Source: an uncultured Caldilineales bacterium (GTDB lineage Bacteria; Chloroflexota; Anaerolineae; JAAEKA01). Taken from it: a DNA stretch of 57,817 nucleotides. Location: the NCBI GenBank assembly GCA_937907455.1, contig CALESQ010000024.1, positions 1 to 57,817 on the forward strand, given 5' to 3'. Under the pieces are notes generated by a model that saw only the letters and a list, made by a program, of their open reading frames with translations, made no database searches and was not told the DNA's origin. Shown piece by piece: positions 57,716 through 57,817 of this stretch (positions are counted from its first letter, which is position 1; each line of letters begins with the position of its first letter). The position numbers were made by a program, and so were the translations under genes.

Positions 57716-57817
57716 GCCAATTTCCAGCCACATGCGTGCAAAGTTGTTGCAGGATGTGTACTTACTTGAGTTTAGAGCCGTAGGAAGAGGCTGAACTTTA
57801 ACAACTGAAGAGGAATC

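Noticed and set aside
1..57817. tRNA, rRNA or phage genes
   Set aside because: No cloverleaf-type segments with a GGTTCRA arm, no rRNA-like stretches and no structural or integrase genes were recognised on reading; this was not a covariance-model search.

Overview
The window (about 60% G+C) looks like chromosomal DNA of a member of the Chloroflexota, probably an Anaerolineae/Caldilineae-type lineage. This is inferred from gene content, not from a marker gene. The clues are a secreted SH3b lipoprotein with a Pro/Thr-rich linker, TMEM260/DUF2723-type membrane proteins, a large STAND NTPase with a long TPR array, a DnaD/DnaC-type primosome cluster next to an intein-containing dnaB, and heavily repeat-decorated intergenic gaps. 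I saw no tRNA, rRNA, CRISPR array, transposase or phage gene.

Layout. 0-3.2 kb (minus): cyclophilin, an M20 peptidase and imidazolonepropionase. 3.35-9.2 kb: a very acidic pRiA4b ORF-3-like protein, a membrane-anchored clan GH-A glycosidase, an SH3b lipoprotein and a large wall- or membrane-anchored surface protein. 9.3-13.9 kb (minus): a replication block with a DUF151 nuclease-like protein, DnaB with a 143-residue mini-intein, a DnaD-like protein, and a helicase-loader-like protein carrying two fused DnaC/DnaI-type ATPase domains. 14.0-17.7 kb (plus): a surface-polysaccharide block of two GT2 glycosyltransferases, a polyprenyl-phosphate sugar transferase and a small membrane protein. 17.8-24 kb: aspartate kinase behind a terminator-like leader hairpin, an alpha/beta hydrolase, an orphan FtsX-type permease and a pterin dehydratase. 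24-36 kb (mostly minus): arginase with a DUF2723 protein, a glutaredoxin-membrane fusion, RarD, a KimA-like K+ permease with two RCK/TrkA subunits, CorA, a DHH phosphoesterase and MalQ. 36.2-43.9 kb (plus): MaoC-like dehydratase, 2-oxoacid dehydrogenase E2, a VapBC-type module, E3, lipoyl synthase, thioredoxin and formate-THF ligase. 43.9-48.2 kb (minus): the STAND-TPR NTPase, its 5' end in three tandem copies, and a small two-helix membrane protein. 48.4-57.6 kb: an SDR epimerase, an ABC ATPase, two translationally coupled large membrane proteins, MoeA and a nucleotidyltransferase-fold protein.

How the genes work together. E2, E3 and LipA make and use a lipoylated 2-oxoacid dehydrogenase, whose E1 lies outside the window. 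The K+ block pairs an APC-type permease with cytosolic NAD/RCK gating subunits. DnaB, the DnaD-like protein and the tandem ATPase form a plausible helicase-loading set. The glycosyltransferases and membrane proteins probably build cell-surface glycans.

The most intriguing part is 43.9-48.2 kb. A STAND NTPase with ten almost identical 40-residue TPRs carries, in an insertion inside its NTPase domain, a short Q-E-A/G-G-x-I-x-x-S-P motif. A related sequence forms the C-terminal tail of the two-TM protein encoded just upstream. This resembles sensor/effector pairs that communicate through short homotypic (amyloid-like) motifs and could be an undescribed defence or cell-death unit. Two extra copies of the STAND leader plus its first 44 codons lie between the two genes.
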